This document shows, in pieces, positions 1-9,493 of a stretch of DNA of 64,000 nucleotides. Origin of the DNA: Paraburkholderia caballeronis. Lineage in GTDB: Bacteria > Pseudomonadota > Gammaproteobacteria > Burkholderiales > Burkholderiaceae. Numbering within the stretch: position 1 is the first letter of the stretch; the number at the start of each line of letters is the position of its first letter. The stretch is taken from positions 3,038,001-3,102,000 of the forward strand of contig NZ_FNSR01000001.1 of NCBI RefSeq assembly GCF_900104845.1. The letters are read 5' to 3'. A program made the position numbers and the translations under genes. Under the pieces are notes generated by a model that had not been told where the DNA came from, made no database searches, and was given only the letters and a program-made list of their open reading frames with translations.

Positions 1-2
1 GC

Positions 3-968
3 GCACCGGTGGTGGTCGCATGGTCGACGCCGGGCGCGGCGCTCCTCATCAGTTCGCTGCCGCATGTTCCGTATGCGGAGGCGATCGGCGCGTACATCGT
101 CTGCGCGCTGCTGCTGACCGCGGTCGGCGTGACCGGCTGGTTCGACACGCTGATGAAACGCATCCCCGGCGGCATCGCGGCCGCGCTGCTCGCGGGCATC
201 CTGTTCGAGATCGGCATCGAGATCTTCCGCGCCGCGCAGTACCGCACCGCGCTCGTGCTGACGATGTTCTTCGCGTATCTGATCGTGAAGCGCCTCGTGC
301 CGCGCTACGCGATCGTCGCGACGCTCGCGATCGGCATCGTCGCGGCCGCGCTGCTCGGGCTGCTCGACTTCAGCCGCTTCCACGTCGCGGTCGCGAAGCC
401 GGTGTTCACGATGCCGGCCTTCTCCGTCGCCGCGATCGTCAGCATCGGGATTCCGCTCTTCGTCGTCGCGATGGCGTCGCAGAACGTGCCGGGCGTCGCG
501 GTGCTGCGCGCGGACGGTTATCCGACGCCGTCGTCGCCGCTGATCGCGACAACCGGCCTCGCGTCGCTCGTGCTCGCGCCGTTCGGCTCGCACGGCATCA
601 ACCTCGCGGCGATCACCGCGGCGATCTGCACCGGCGCGGACGCCCACGAGGACCGCAGCAAGCGTTATACCGCGGCCGTCTGGTGCGGCGTGTTCTACCT
701 GATCGCCGGCACCTTCGGCGCGACGATCGCGGCGCTGTTCGCCGCGTTCCCGAAGGCGCTCGTCGTGTCGATCGCGGCGCTCGCGCTGTTCGGCTCGATC
801 ATGAGCGGTCTCACGAACGCGATGCAGGACGCGCGCCAGCGCGAGGCGGCGCTGGTCACGTTCATGGTCACCGCGTCGGGCCTCACGCTGCTGTCGATCG
901 GCTCCGCGTTCTGGGGGCTCGTCGCCGGCGTGCTCACGCAGGTCGTGCTAAACGTGCGGCGCGCCTGA
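3..968 (+). CDS. benE: BenE family benzoate/H+ symporter, 5' end cut by window
   Basis: Inner-membrane aromatic-acid:proton symporter of the BenE/YdcO family. The reading frame is already open at the window edge, and the family motif APVVVAWSTPGAALL runs across base 9. The GTG at 9 is therefore internal and about 60-80 N-terminal residues are missing. About ten hydrophobic segments are visible. The conserved stretch FVVAMASQNVPGVAVLRADG, ending near residue 175, is typical of the family. The gene ends at TGA 966-968, 221 bases before the transaldolase start. No benzoate catabolic genes lie in the window, so the substrate could be another aromatic acid. The family is sure; the substrate is inferred. 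Confidence 0.88.
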   Translation, partial: APVVVAWSTPGAALLISSLPHVPYAEAIGAYIVCALLLTAVGVTGWFDTLMKRIPGGIAAALLAGILFEIGIEIFRAAQYRTALVLTMFFAYLIVKRLVPRYAIVATLAIGIVAAALLGLLDFSRFHVAVAKPVFTMPAFSVAAIVSIGIPLFVVAMASQNVPGVAVLRADGYPTPSSPLIATTGLASLVLAPFGSHGINLAAITAAICTGADAHEDRSKRYTAAVWCGVFYLIAGTFGATIAALFAAFPKALVVSIAALALFGSIMSGLTNAMQDARQREAALVTFMVTASGLTLLSIGSAFWGLVAGVLTQVVLNVRRA

Positions 969-1189
969 GAGAGACGCGCGCCGCATGCGCAACACCGCGC
1001 GGTCACATCCGCTTCATCGCGGCGGCACGCGATCCGCAATAGAATGACGGGCATGAGCCGTGCATGACCGCGCGGCAAGCCGTCCGGCGCGGACGGCGCG
1101 GCGACACCGCATTCCGCCCGGCGCGCCCCGCGGCGCCCGGCCGTTCAACTCCCACCGATCATGGCGCGCATGCGCCTCCAGGGCCTGAC

Positions 1190-2149
1190 ATGACTACCGC
1201 ACTCGATCAGTTGAAGCAGTACACCACCGTCGTCGCCGACACCGGCGACTTCCAGCAACTCGCGCAGTACAAGCCGCAGGACGCGACGACGAACCCGTCG
1301 CTGATCCTGAAGGCCGTGCAGAAGGACGACTACCGGCCGCTGCTCGAAAAGACCGTCCGCGATCACGCGGCGGAGCCGATGGAGTCGATCATCGACCATC
1401 TGCTGATCGCGTTCGGCACCGAGATCCTGAAGATCATCCCGGGCCGCGTGTCGACCGAAGTGGACGCGCGGCTGTCGTTCGACACGCAGAAGTCGATCGA
1501 CAAGGCGCGTCACATCATCGACCTCTACAAGCACGCCGGCATCGACCGCGAGCGCGTGCTGATCAAGCTCGCGTCGACGTGGGAAGGCATCCGCGCGGCC
1601 GAGGTGCTGCAGAAGGAAGGCATCCGCTGCAACATGACGCTGCTGTTCTCGCTCGCGCAGGCCGCCGCGTGCGCGGAAGCAGGCGCGCAACTGATCTCGC
1701 CGTTCGTCGGGCGCATCTACGACTGGTACAAGAAGCAGGCCGGCAGCGCATGGGACGAAACGAAGGACGGCGGCGCGAACGATCCCGGCGTGCAGTCGGT
1801 GCGCCGCATCTACGCGTACTACAAGAAGTTCGGCTACCACACCGAGGTGATGGGCGCGAGCTTCCGCACGACGGGCCAGATCGTCGAACTGGCCGGCTGC
1901 GACCTGCTGACGATCAGCCCCGACCTGCTGCAGAAGCTGCACGACAGCAACGACAAGGTGGAGCGCAAGCTGTCGGCGGAAGCGTTTGCCGGCGAGCAGA
2001 TCGACCGCGTGCCGGTCGACGAGCCGACGTTCCGCTTCCTCGTGAACGACGACGCGATGGCGACCGAGAAACTCGCGGAAGGCATCCGCGCGTTCGCCGC
2101 CGATGCAGTGAAGCTCGAAAAGCTGATCGACGAATTGCGCAAGCACTGA
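1190..2149 (+). CDS. tal: Transaldolase (TalB type)
   Basis: Cytoplasmic pentose-phosphate pathway enzyme. It moves a dihydroxyacetone unit from sedoheptulose-7-P to glyceraldehyde-3-P. The protein has 319 residues, close to E. coli TalB (317). The Schiff-base lysine is K126 in VLIKLAST, and [10 protein letters not shown] (31-40) and CNMTLLFS are the usual signature stretches. The frame stays open upstream to 1064, but those 42 codons read as arginine-rich noise. The start at ATG 1190 gives the standard TalB N-terminus ([10 protein letters not shown]). A strong intrinsic terminator follows at 2186, so it is probably transcribed alone. Confidence 0.97.
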   Translation: MTTALDQLKQYTTVVADTGDFQQLAQYKPQDATTNPSLILKAVQKDDYRPLLEKTVRDHAAEPMESIIDHLLIAFGTEILKIIPGRVSTEVDARLSFDTQKSIDKARHIIDLYKHAGIDRERVLIKLASTWEGIRAAEVLQKEGIRCNMTLLFSLAQAAACAEAGAQLISPFVGRIYDWYKKQAGSAWDETKDGGANDPGVQSVRRIYAYYKKFGYHTEVMGASFRTTGQIVELAGCDLLTISPDLLQKLHDSNDKVERKLSAEAFAGEQIDRVPVDEPTFRFLVNDDAMATEKLAEGIRAFAADAVKLEKLIDELRKH

Positions 2150-2185
2150 TCGCGCCGTTTTTTCGGGTTCCGGATGCAACGCAAG

Positions 2186-2229
2186 CGGCCGCGCCGCGAC
2201 GGTGAATGCCGTCGCGGCGCGGCCGTTTT
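2186..2229 (+). terminator. Intrinsic terminator of transaldolase gene
   Basis: A perfect 17-bp GC-rich stem (2186-2202 with 2209-2225) closes over the 6-base loop TGAATG and is followed by TTTT. It begins 37 bases after the tal stop codon. Confidence 0.92.
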
Positions 2230-2448
2230 GTCGTTGTGGGTGTCCGGCCGTTAGCGCAGGCCGCTGGCAACCCGCGTTCCCGCCTTCGTCCGCATAAACC
2301 CTGACCACATCGCGCCGCCGGCGCGCGAAGGCGCGCCTAGAATCAGGGCAGCGACGCCGCGGCGCGCAAACCGTCGCTTTCGCGGCGGGCGCGGCATGCA
2401 CGCCATGCACGACATGGCGCCGTCCCCTCGATCCGCTGGAGAATCGCG

Positions 2449-2880
2449 ATGCAGATCCAGTCCTACCTGTTTTTCAACGGCAATTGCGGCGACGTGATCG
2501 CGTATTACCGCGAAGTGCTCGGCGCCGAAGAACTGTTCCGGATGCGTTTCGACGAAGCGCCGCCCGACCCGCAACGGCCGCCGATGCCGCCCGACATGGG
2601 CGACAAGGTGATGCACGCGACGCTGCGGATCGGCCAGTCGGACCTGATGATGTCCGACGGCGGCTGCATGACGAACAGCAGCGCGTTCGCGGGCTTCAGC
2701 CTGTCGCTGGCCGGCGAGGACGCGGCGACCGCGGAACGCTACTTCAACGCGCTGGCGAAGGACGGCACCGTGAAGATGCCGTTCCAGAAGACGTTCTGGT
2801 CGCCGGGATTCGGCATGGTGACCGATCGTTTCGGCGTGCCGTGGATGGTCACCGCGCCGCCGCTCGAAAAGATCGGCTGA
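2449..2880 (+). CDS. VOC superfamily protein, PhnB/YjdN-like
   Basis: A 143-residue single-domain vicinal-oxygen-chelate fold protein of the PhnB/YjdN ('3-demethylubiquinone-9 3-methyltransferase-like') branch. The N-terminal block YLFFNGNCGDVIAYYREVLG (6-25) and the C-terminal block FWSPGFGMVTDRFGVPWMV are diagnostic of that branch. Metal-ligand positions are usually lost in these proteins and the molecular role is unknown. ATG 2449 follows the purine-rich stretch TGGAGAATCGCG, which serves as the ribosome binding site. It converges on the FUSC gene with a 14-base gap. Confidence 0.85.
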   Translation: MQIQSYLFFNGNCGDVIAYYREVLGAEELFRMRFDEAPPDPQRPPMPPDMGDKVMHATLRIGQSDLMMSDGGCMTNSSAFAGFSLSLAGEDAATAERYFNALAKDGTVKMPFQKTFWSPGFGMVTDRFGVPWMVTAPPLEKIG

Positions 2881-2894
2881 CGCGGACGCGGCGA

Positions 2895-4268
2895 TTACGG
2901 GGATTTCGGCGCGGCGCCGCGCTCGATGTTCCAGTTCGGCTCGATCGCGAGCAGCAGCGCGCGCAGTTCGGCGACCTGCTCCTCGAAACGCAGCGCGAGC
3001 CAGTAAGGCCCCTGCAATTCGGGCGCGAGCGGACCGGCGGCGGGTTCGGGCGGGCGTTGGGGTTCGGCTTCGGGTTGAGGCGGCGGCAAGGCCGGTGCCT
3101 GCGGTTGTGGTACCGCTTGTGTCTGCGCCTGCGCCTGCGATTGCCGTTGCGACGCCGCCTCAGCCTGACCCGGCGCGTCCGCCGTAACGGCATCCGGCAT
3201 CGCACTCCGCACGCCGCCGCCGTCGCCCGCGCGAGAAACCCCGCCCAACGCAACATCGCCGCCGCCAACGGCCACCGAACCCGCCGCGCGATCCGCGCCC
3301 TTCTCCCCCCGCAGCGCATCCGCCGCGCCCCACGCGCGATGCGCGCCGCCGAAGCGCAACGCGCGCGCGGTCGCGAGCAGCATCGTCCGCACCGCCGCGC
3401 CGCGCGCCGCGAACGCGAGCCGCACCGGCTGCCGCGCGTCGTGGCCGACGCCGTCCGACAACATCTCCAGCGCGCTCAGCATCGACCGGTGCAGCCGCTG
3501 CACCTGTTCGAGCCGCGCCTGCGGCACGTCGATCTCCTTCGCGACCGACGGCATCAGCGCGCGCAGTTGCACCAGCCCTTCGCCGAGCCGCCGGAACGCG
3601 TCGGTCTGCGCGTCCGCGTCGAGCAGCTGGCCGCCCATCACGCGCGCGTAGATGCGCGCGCAGGCGCGCAGGTTGTCCGCGAGCCGGTAGCGCCACGTGT
3701 ACGTCGCGTGCAGCGGCAGCGCGAACGAAAACGCGAGCGCGATCACGATGCCGATCATCACGTTCAGCGTGCGCCACAGGCCCGTGTCGATCAGGTTGTC
3801 GCCGTGACCCGCGACGATGCACATCGTGATCGCGGTCAGCAGCGCGACGTAACCCGGCTTGCCGATCGCGTAATACCCGCAGACGCCGGCCACCGCCGAC
3901 ATCAGCACGTAGGTCAGCGTCGTCGAGCCGGTGACCGCCTGCACGACGATCAGCGTGAGCCCGATCAATGCGCCGAGCAGCGTGCCGAGCGCGCGCTCGG
4001 TGGCCTTCTTGCGGATGAAGCCGTGGTGCTGAAGCCCGCCGATCACGACCAGCAGCGTCACCGACGCCCAGATGCCGTGCGGAATGTCGATGCCGGTCGT
4101 CGCGAGGATCGACGTCAGCATCGCGAGCCCGACCCGCACGCTGTGGATCACCTTCGCGTTGCGGTAGCGGTAGAACGGCGACGTGATCGCGCGCAGCATC
4201 CGCTCGGGCCGCGAGCGGCGGCGTCGCACGGGACGACGAACGGGAGTGTCGGTGCTGGATCGGGCCAT
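2895..4268 (-). CDS. FUSC family membrane protein (aromatic acid/fusaric acid exporter type)
   Basis: Inner-membrane efflux component of the FUSC/YccS-like family. The predicted protein has 457 residues. A basic N-terminus (PVRRPVRRRRSRPER) is followed by six hydrophobic segments between about residues 30 and 190, including the family-like block IGGLQHHGFIRKKATERALG. A cytoplasmic helical region comes next. The C-terminal third is a proline/glutamine/alanine-rich low-complexity linker (Q-A-Q and P-Q repeats) before a last short helix. ATG 4268 is chosen because upstream codons overlap a terminator and look noncoding. The Pro/Gln linker is unusual for the family. The substrate is unknown. Confidence 0.8.
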   Translation of the reverse strand: MARSSTDTPVRRPVRRRRSRPERMLRAITSPFYRYRNAKVIHSVRVGLAMLTSILATTGIDIPHGIWASVTLLVVIGGLQHHGFIRKKATERALGTLLGALIGLTLIVVQAVTGSTTLTYVLMSAVAGVCGYYAIGKPGYVALLTAITMCIVAGHGDNLIDTGLWRTLNVMIGIVIALAFSFALPLHATYTWRYRLADNLRACARIYARVMGGQLLDADAQTDAFRRLGEGLVQLRALMPSVAKEIDVPQARLEQVQRLHRSMLSALEMLSDGVGHDARQPVRLAFAARGAAVRTMLLATARALRFGGAHRAWGAADALRGEKGADRAAGSVAVGGGDVALGGVSRAGDGGGVRSAMPDAVTADAPGQAEAASQRQSQAQAQTQAVPQPQAPALPPPQPEAEPQRPPEPAAGPLAPELQGPYWLALRFEEQVAELRALLLAIEPNWNIERGAAPKSP

Positions 4269-4330
4269 GGGTGCTCGGACGAACGGGTCGGAGGGTCGCC
4301 ACCGCAACGGTGCCGCGCCATCCATCCTGC

Positions 4331-4370
4331 ACCAGAAGAAGAAAGGCCCGCAACCGGTCGTTGCGGGCCT
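4331..4370 (-). terminator. Intrinsic terminator downstream of mctP
   Basis: An 11-bp perfect stem (4344-4354 with 4360-4370, loop of 5) is followed on the minus strand by the T-rich tract TTCTTCTT. It lies just past the mctP stop at 4474. Confidence 0.85.
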
Positions 4371-4473
4371 GCGCCGGGAAGTCCCTCCCGGGCCTTCCCT
4401 GATGCTGCATCGCGCGCGGTCCGCGCCCGCCGCCATGCGTCCAGCGCGCACGGACGGGCCGGACCGCCGCCGG

Positions 4474-6024
4474 TCAGCCTTCGACGACGTCCAGATAGTC
4501 CTCCGGACGCGTGCGGTCCTCGGCCTTCTTCGCGCCGGCCACGTGCACCAGCGCGCTGACGGCCACCGACACGACGAGGTTCACGACCAGCGCCCACACC
4601 GCCGCGTACCCCGGCACCGCGAGGCCGAACAGGTGGATCACGTAGATCGAGCCGGCGAGCTTCAGCGACACCGCCATGTACGTGCCGGTCGCGATGCCGG
4701 CCGCCCAGCCGACCAGCAGGCCGCGATAGTCGAGCACCCGCGTGTACAGGCCGAGCACGATCGCGGGCAGCGTCTGGATGATCCAGATGCCGCCGAGCAG
4801 TTGCAGCTGGATCGCATACGTGAGCGGCAGCCCGAGAATGAACGCCACCGCGCCGACCTTCACGATCAGCGACACCAGCTTCGCGATGTTGGTCTCCTGC
4901 TCGTGGCTCATCCGGCGGTTGATGAACTCCTTGTGGATGTTGCGCGTGTACAGGTTCGCGGCCGCGATCGACATGATCGCCGCCGGCACCAGCGCGCCGA
5001 TGCCGATCGCCGCGAACGCGACGCCGACGAACCACGACGGGAAGAAGTGCAGGAACAGCGCGGGCACCGCGAAGCTCGGGCCGAACGCCTTGAAGTACGG
5101 CGCGAACTCGGGCATGTCCTTCACGCCGGCCGCGAGCGCCATGAAGCCGAGCAGCGCGAGCAGGCCGAGCACCAGCGAGTACGCGGGCAGCATCGCCATG
5201 TTGCGGCGGATCGTGTTGCCCGACGACGACGACAGCACCGCGGTGATCGAGTGCGGGTACAGGAACAGCGCGAGCGCCGAGCCGACCGCGAGCGTCGCGT
5301 ACGCGCTGTAGCCGTTCAGGCTCGACGCGTCGGGCGACTTCAGCAGCAGCTTCTCGGGCGGCACCGCCGCGAAAATGTGGCCGAAGCCGCCCATCTTCGC
5401 CGGGATCACGATGATCGCCGCGATGATCGTGATGTAGATCAGCACGTCCTTCACGACCGCGATCATCGCCGGCGCGCGCAGGCCCGACGTGTACGTGTAC
5501 GCGGCGAGAATCGCGAACGCGATGATGAGCGGCAGGTCGCCGACGAAACCGGTCGTGTCGAAGCCGAGCGCGCCGATCACCACTTCGATGCCGACCAGTT
5601 GCAGCGCGATGTACGGCATCGTCGCGACGATGCCGGTCACGGCGATCGCGAGCGCGAGCATCCGGCTGCCGTAGCGCGCGCTGACGAAGTCGGCGGACGT
5701 CACGTAGTTGTGGCGCTTCGCGATTGCCCACAGCTTCGGGAACACGACGAACGCGAACGGATAGATCAGGATCGTGTACGGCAGCGCGAAGAAGCCGGTC
5801 GCGCCCGCGCCGAACACCAGCGCCGGCACCGCGACGAACGTGTACGCGGTGTACAGGTCGCCGCCGAGCAGGAACCACGTGACGAAGGTGCCGAAGCGGC
5901 GGCCGCCGAGGCCCCACTCGTCCAGATGCGCGAGGTTGCCGCGACGCCAGTGCGCGGCGACGAAACCGAGGATCGTCACGCCGACGAAGAACAGGATAAA
6001 GACGAAGGTGGCGGTGACGTTCAT
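4474..6024 (-). CDS. mctP: Sodium:solute symporter family monocarboxylate permease (MctP-like)
   Basis: A 516-residue polytopic inner-membrane transporter of the SSS family, close to the monocarboxylate (lactate/pyruvate/alanine) uptake permease MctP. About 13 hydrophobic segments are visible. Family landmarks include HLDEWGLGGRRFGTFVTWFL near residues 33-52 and GLRAPAMIAVVKDVLIYITI in the middle. ATG 6024 overlaps the stop of the upstream DUF3311 gene (ATGA), so the two are translationally coupled, the usual arrangement for this pair. A terminator follows at 4344-4370. The exact substrate is inferred from family membership. Confidence 0.88.
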   Translation of the reverse strand: MNVTATFVFILFFVGVTILGFVAAHWRRGNLAHLDEWGLGGRRFGTFVTWFLLGGDLYTAYTFVAVPALVFGAGATGFFALPYTILIYPFAFVVFPKLWAIAKRHNYVTSADFVSARYGSRMLALAIAVTGIVATMPYIALQLVGIEVVIGALGFDTTGFVGDLPLIIAFAILAAYTYTSGLRAPAMIAVVKDVLIYITIIAAIIVIPAKMGGFGHIFAAVPPEKLLLKSPDASSLNGYSAYATLAVGSALALFLYPHSITAVLSSSSGNTIRRNMAMLPAYSLVLGLLALLGFMALAAGVKDMPEFAPYFKAFGPSFAVPALFLHFFPSWFVGVAFAAIGIGALVPAAIMSIAAANLYTRNIHKEFINRRMSHEQETNIAKLVSLIVKVGAVAFILGLPLTYAIQLQLLGGIWIIQTLPAIVLGLYTRVLDYRGLLVGWAAGIATGTYMAVSLKLAGSIYVIHLFGLAVPGYAAVWALVVNLVVSVAVSALVHVAGAKKAEDRTRPEDYLDVVEG

Positions 6025-6269
6025 CGCGCGCCTCCCTGCGAACCGCCCGCATCGGCCTTGTTGCGGTTCTTCGTCTTCTGGTACACGAGCGCGGTGATGA
6101 GCGCGCTCAACAGCACCCACAGCAGCTGATACCAGTAGAAGAACGGGAAGTCCCACAGCGTGGGCTCGATCCGGTTATAAGACGGCACCCAGACCATCGC
6201 GATCCAGGGCAGCAGCAACAGCCAGAGCCAGTGTTTGCTGGCCTTGCCCGCGTCGGCGTCGTGAGCCAT
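6021..6269 (-). CDS. DUF3311 small membrane protein, partner of MctP
   Basis: An 82-residue protein with two transmembrane helices (about residues 13-30 and 45-65, around WLWLLLLPWIAMVWVPSYN and LLWVLLSALITALVYQK) and a basic tail. It matches the DUF3311 family, whose members sit directly upstream of SSS-type symporters and are presumed accessory subunits. The start is ATG 6269, preceded by the Shine-Dalgarno-like AGAGGAGACGTC. The stop overlaps the mctP start by four bases. Confidence 0.85.
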   Translation of the reverse strand: MAHDADAGKASKHWLWLLLLPWIAMVWVPSYNRIEPTLWDFPFFYWYQLLWVLLSALITALVYQKTKNRNKADAGGSQGGAR

Positions 6270-6613
6270 GACGTCTCCTCTGTCCTTATAGTGATTGGCG
6301 TCCGCCGGTCGGCGGGCGACGGCCCCGAGGGCGGATAACCCGCAGGGTCCCCGAAAGCGGGAAAAGAGTATAGGACGCGGCGGAACCCGGTCAAGCCGGG
6401 GCAACCCCAATCGTGGCGCGGCTGTCAAGCCGGTGGGGTGCGTCAGGGGGACCTGGGGGAGTGCTTCGGATGGCGAAGTCGTTCCGCGGCAACGAAAACG
6501 CCGGCGCGAAGGCCGGCGTCGCTATGCGGCGGGTGCAACGGGTTGACCGCAAGAAGCGGCCTCGTGCGCGCGGCTCGCCGAACCCGCGCCCGCCGGCGAT
6601 CGACGATCGGCGC
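6270..6613. other. Intergenic region upstream of DUF3311-mctP
   Basis: A 344-base gap that must hold the promoter of the DUF3311-mctP operon and the 3' end of the spermidine-synthase-like transcript. The only structured element I can support is the hairpin at 6498-6519. No ORF here looks coding. Confidence 0.6.
6491..6519 (-). terminator. Intrinsic terminator of spermidine-synthase-like gene
   Basis: An 8-bp stem ACGCCGGC (6498-6505) pairs with 6512-6519 over a 6-base loop. The minus strand continues TTTCGTT. It lies about 95 bases beyond the stop of the gene ending at 6614. Confidence 0.65.
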
Positions 6614-7552
6614 TCAGATCGAGAACGACTCGCCGTCCTTCCCGCTCGACTCGCGCAATCCCTTCACCCACTGCTGCGCCGGCAGGCCGAGCTTGGCCTC
6701 GATCAGCCGCGCGCGTTTTTCGAGCGCCGCGTACGGCACGTCGAGCGCCGGGCCGGAGAACGCGAGCGCGATGCGGTTGCCTTCGTGCACCTCGGGCAGC
6801 GCGATCACGCGGCCCTCGAACGCCTCGTTCAGCCGCTTCATGTTGCGCACGAAACTCGGATGGTCGCCGAACAGGTTGATCGTCGCGATGCCGGCATCGG
6901 TCAGGCACGCGCGCACCGCGCGGTAGAACGCGACGCTGTCGAGCACCGGGCCGCGCGCCGTCGCGTCGTACACGTCGATCTGCAACGCGCCGATCGTGCC
7001 GTGGTTCTCGCGATCGTTCACGAAGTCCCACGCATCGCGCTCGTGGACGGTCAGCCGCGCGTCGTCCGGCGGCAGCTCGAACATCGTTCGCGCCGCCACG
7101 ACGACGGCCGGATTCAGTTCGACAGCCTCGACCTTCGCCGGCCGCAGGAAACGATGCGCGAACTTCGTCAACGCCGCCGCGCCGAGGCCGAGCTGCACGA
7201 TGCGCGCCGGCGTCGCGAGGAACAGCAGCCACGCCATCATCTGCTGCGCGTATTCGAGTTCGATGTGATGCGGCTTCTTCAGACGCATCGCGCCCTGCAC
7301 CCATTCGGTGCCGAAGTGCAGATACCGCACGCCGTCCTCTTCCGAGAACGTGACCGGCGCATAACGCGGCTTGCGCGGCGCGTCGATCTTCGGCGCGGCG
7401 TCGAGGTCGTCGTTCTGCGCTCGCGTGCGTTTCGTGTTCCGGCTGCGCGTCGCGATCGCGTCGTCCGACGCGGCCGCCGCGTGGCGGGCGTTGTTGCGGG
7501 AAATGCGGAAGGCGCGCGCCTCGGCGGACGCGCGTTTGATCAGAGTCGTCAT
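6614..7552 (-). CDS. Spermidine synthase-like SAM-binding protein
   Basis: A 312-residue cytoplasmic protein with a Rossmann methyltransferase-type fold of the spermidine-synthase-like family. The first ~60 residues are charged and low in complexity. The SAM-binding glycine loop is IVQLGLGAAALTKF, followed by VEAVELNPAVV with the acidic residue after strand 2. The classical aminopropyltransferase GGGDG signature is absent. Catalysis of spermidine synthesis is therefore not supported. ATG 7552 is the first plausible start, although the frame is open further upstream. The gene diverges from the chemoreceptor gene, and no polyamine genes are nearby. Confidence 0.75.
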   Translation of the reverse strand: MTTLIKRASAEARAFRISRNNARHAAAASDDAIATRSRNTKRTRAQNDDLDAAPKIDAPRKPRYAPVTFSEEDGVRYLHFGTEWVQGAMRLKKPHHIELEYAQQMMAWLLFLATPARIVQLGLGAAALTKFAHRFLRPAKVEAVELNPAVVVAARTMFELPPDDARLTVHERDAWDFVNDRENHGTIGALQIDVYDATARGPVLDSVAFYRAVRACLTDAGIATINLFGDHPSFVRNMKRLNEAFEGRVIALPEVHEGNRIALAFSGPALDVPYAALEKRARLIEAKLGLPAQQWVKGLRESSGKDGESFSI

Positions 7553-7835
7553 GTAAAAGGTATCGCGCCAGCGGCGCAGGGTTGCGAGCGAACGAGAGAA
7601 TATCATCCGGGTCGTCAACGCTTCCCGACAGCCGGCAAAAACCGTTCTGCAAGCCGCTTTCCGATCCGTTGCACGTGCAACCTCCAGCGCCAGGGCAACT
7701 TTCTTCCTTTGGCGCCGAAAACCCCGGGTATTCCCTAATGCGCGCGCATCGGCGCGACGCCGTAAGGCCATGGGAGCACACCATTTTGCCGTGCTCGAAC
7801 TCCTCTCGCACGCAACGAACACCACGAAAAAACAG

Positions 7836-9383
7836 ATGCAAAAAATGACCTTGAACCAGAAGCTCGGCTCGATGATCGCCGTGTTATGGGTTGGCCTGCT
7901 GCTGATCGGCGCGCTCGGCCTGTGGCAGAACCGGACTTCGATGCTGGACAGCCGCCGCGAGGAACTGACCGCGCTCGTCGATTCCGGCGTCGCGATCGCC
8001 AACCACTATTACCAGTTGTCGCAGCAGCACGTGCTTCCGGAAGACGAGGCGAAAAAACGGGCGCTCGAAGCGATCGGCGCGGTGCACTACGGCGATTCCG
8101 GCTACCTCGCGGTGAACGACTCGCATGCCGTAATGCTCGCGCACCCGAACCGGTCGATCATCGGCAAGAACATGGCCGACTTCACGGACCCGACCGGCAA
8201 GCACGTGGTCACCGACATGAACGCCGTCGCGGACCGCACCGGCAGCGGCTTCGACGACTACCTGTGGGCGAAGCCGGGCCACGACCAGCCAGTGCAGAAG
8301 ACCGGCTTCGTGAAGCGCTTCGTGCCGTGGGACTGGTACGTGGTGACCGGCATGTACATGGACGACGTGCAGGACGCGTTCCTGCGCAGCGCGCTGCGCT
8401 GGCTCGCGATGACGGCGGCGCTCGCGGGCGGCTCGACCATGGTGATGCTGGTCGTGCTGCGCAGCGTGCGCCGCCATCTCGGCGGCGAACTCGAAGAGGC
8501 GGTCGAGACCGCGCGCCGGATCGCGCGGGGCGACCTGACCGTCGAGGTGCCGGTGCGCCGCGACGACGACGCGAGCCTGATGCACGCGCTGCACGCGATG
8601 CGCGCGGGGCTCGTGCAGACCGTGTCGCGCGTGTATTCGGGCACCGAGAACATCAACGTCGGCGCGAACGAGATCGCGTCCGGCAACACCGACCTGTCGC
8701 AGCGCACCGAGGAACAGGCGGCGGCGCTCGTGCAGACCGCGTCCACGATGGACCAGATGACGACCAACGTGAAGCAGAACGCCGACAGCGCGGTGCACGC
8801 GGCGCGGCTCGCGGGCCAGGCCGCCGAGGTCGCGACGCGCGGCAGCAGCGTCGTCGATCAGGTGATCGCGACGATGTCCGACATCTCGACCAGTTCGCAG
8901 AAGATCGGCGACATCACCGCCGTGATCGACAGCATCGCGTTCCAGACCAACATCCTCGCGTTGAACGCCGCGGTCGAGGCCGCGCGCGCGGGCGAGGACG
9001 GGCGCGGTTTCGCGGTCGTCGCGCAGGAAGTGCGCAGCCTCGCGCAGCGGTCCGCGAGCGCCGCGAAGGAGATCAAGACGCTGATCGGCTCGTCGACGCT
9101 GTCGGTCGAACAGGGCGCGACCCAGGTCGCGCAGGCCGGCGAGACGATGACGGAGATCGTCGAGTCGGTGCGGCGCGTGAACGAGATTCTGGAAGAGATC
9201 AGCCAGACGTCGCGCGAGCAGAGCGCGGGCATCGAGCAGGTGAACCGCGCGGTCGGCGAGATGGACCAGGTCACGCAGCAGAACGCGGCGCTCGTCGAAG
9301 AGGCCGCGGCGGCCGCGCATTCGCTGAAGGATCAGGCGGCTTCGCTGCGCGAGGCGGTCGCGAGCTTCAGGCTGCCCGCGTAG
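7836..9383 (+). CDS. Methyl-accepting chemotaxis protein with periplasmic Cache domain
   Basis: A 515-residue membrane chemoreceptor. TM1 is at about 12-30. A periplasmic single-Cache-type domain spans 35-180 ([12 protein letters not shown] and [15 protein letters not shown] are typical). TM2 is at about 187-208, then HAMP at 209-262 and the cytoplasmic signalling hairpin at about 290-500. The hairpin tip is [20 protein letters not shown] followed by [18 protein letters not shown]. No CheR/CheB-tethering pentapeptide is present at the C-terminus. Two near-equal starts exist, ATG 7836 and ATG 7845, neither with a strong ribosome site. The ligand is unknown. It ends tail to tail with the second sensory gene at 9494. 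Confidence 0.92.
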   Translation: MQKMTLNQKLGSMIAVLWVGLLLIGALGLWQNRTSMLDSRREELTALVDSGVAIANHYYQLSQQHVLPEDEAKKRALEAIGAVHYGDSGYLAVNDSHAVMLAHPNRSIIGKNMADFTDPTGKHVVTDMNAVADRTGSGFDDYLWAKPGHDQPVQKTGFVKRFVPWDWYVVTGMYMDDVQDAFLRSALRWLAMTAALAGGSTMVMLVVLRSVRRHLGGELEEAVETARRIARGDLTVEVPVRRDDDASLMHALHAMRAGLVQTVSRVYSGTENINVGANEIASGNTDLSQRTEEQAAALVQTASTMDQMTTNVKQNADSAVHAARLAGQAAEVATRGSSVVDQVIATMSDISTSSQKIGDITAVIDSIAFQTNILALNAAVEAARAGEDGRGFAVVAQEVRSLAQRSASAAKEIKTLIGSSTLSVEQGATQVAQAGETMTEIVESVRRVNEILEEISQTSREQSAGIEQVNRAVGEMDQVTQQNAALVEEAAAAAHSLKDQAASLREAVASFRLPA

Positions 9384-9418
9384 CGCCGGGACGGCCAACA
9401 CCGAGCCGCAAACGAGAC

Positions 9419-9468
9419 GGGCCGGCGAGCGCGTGCGGATGCTCCCCACGCAACTCGCCGGCCCGGTT
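9419..9468. terminator. Inverted repeat between convergent chemosensory genes
   Basis: An 11-bp stem GGGCCGGCGAG (9419-9429) pairs with 9454-9464 across a 24-base loop and is followed by GGTTT. It is a weak terminator candidate, placed between two convergent stops. Confidence 0.45.
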
Positions 9469-9493
9469 TCATCCGGCCCGCGCGACCGGTTCG

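Noticed and set aside
6614..7552. True spermidine synthase (SpeE)
   Set aside because: The protein has a SAM-type glycine loop but lacks the GGGDG aminopropyltransferase signature, so only a spermidine-synthase-like label is supported.
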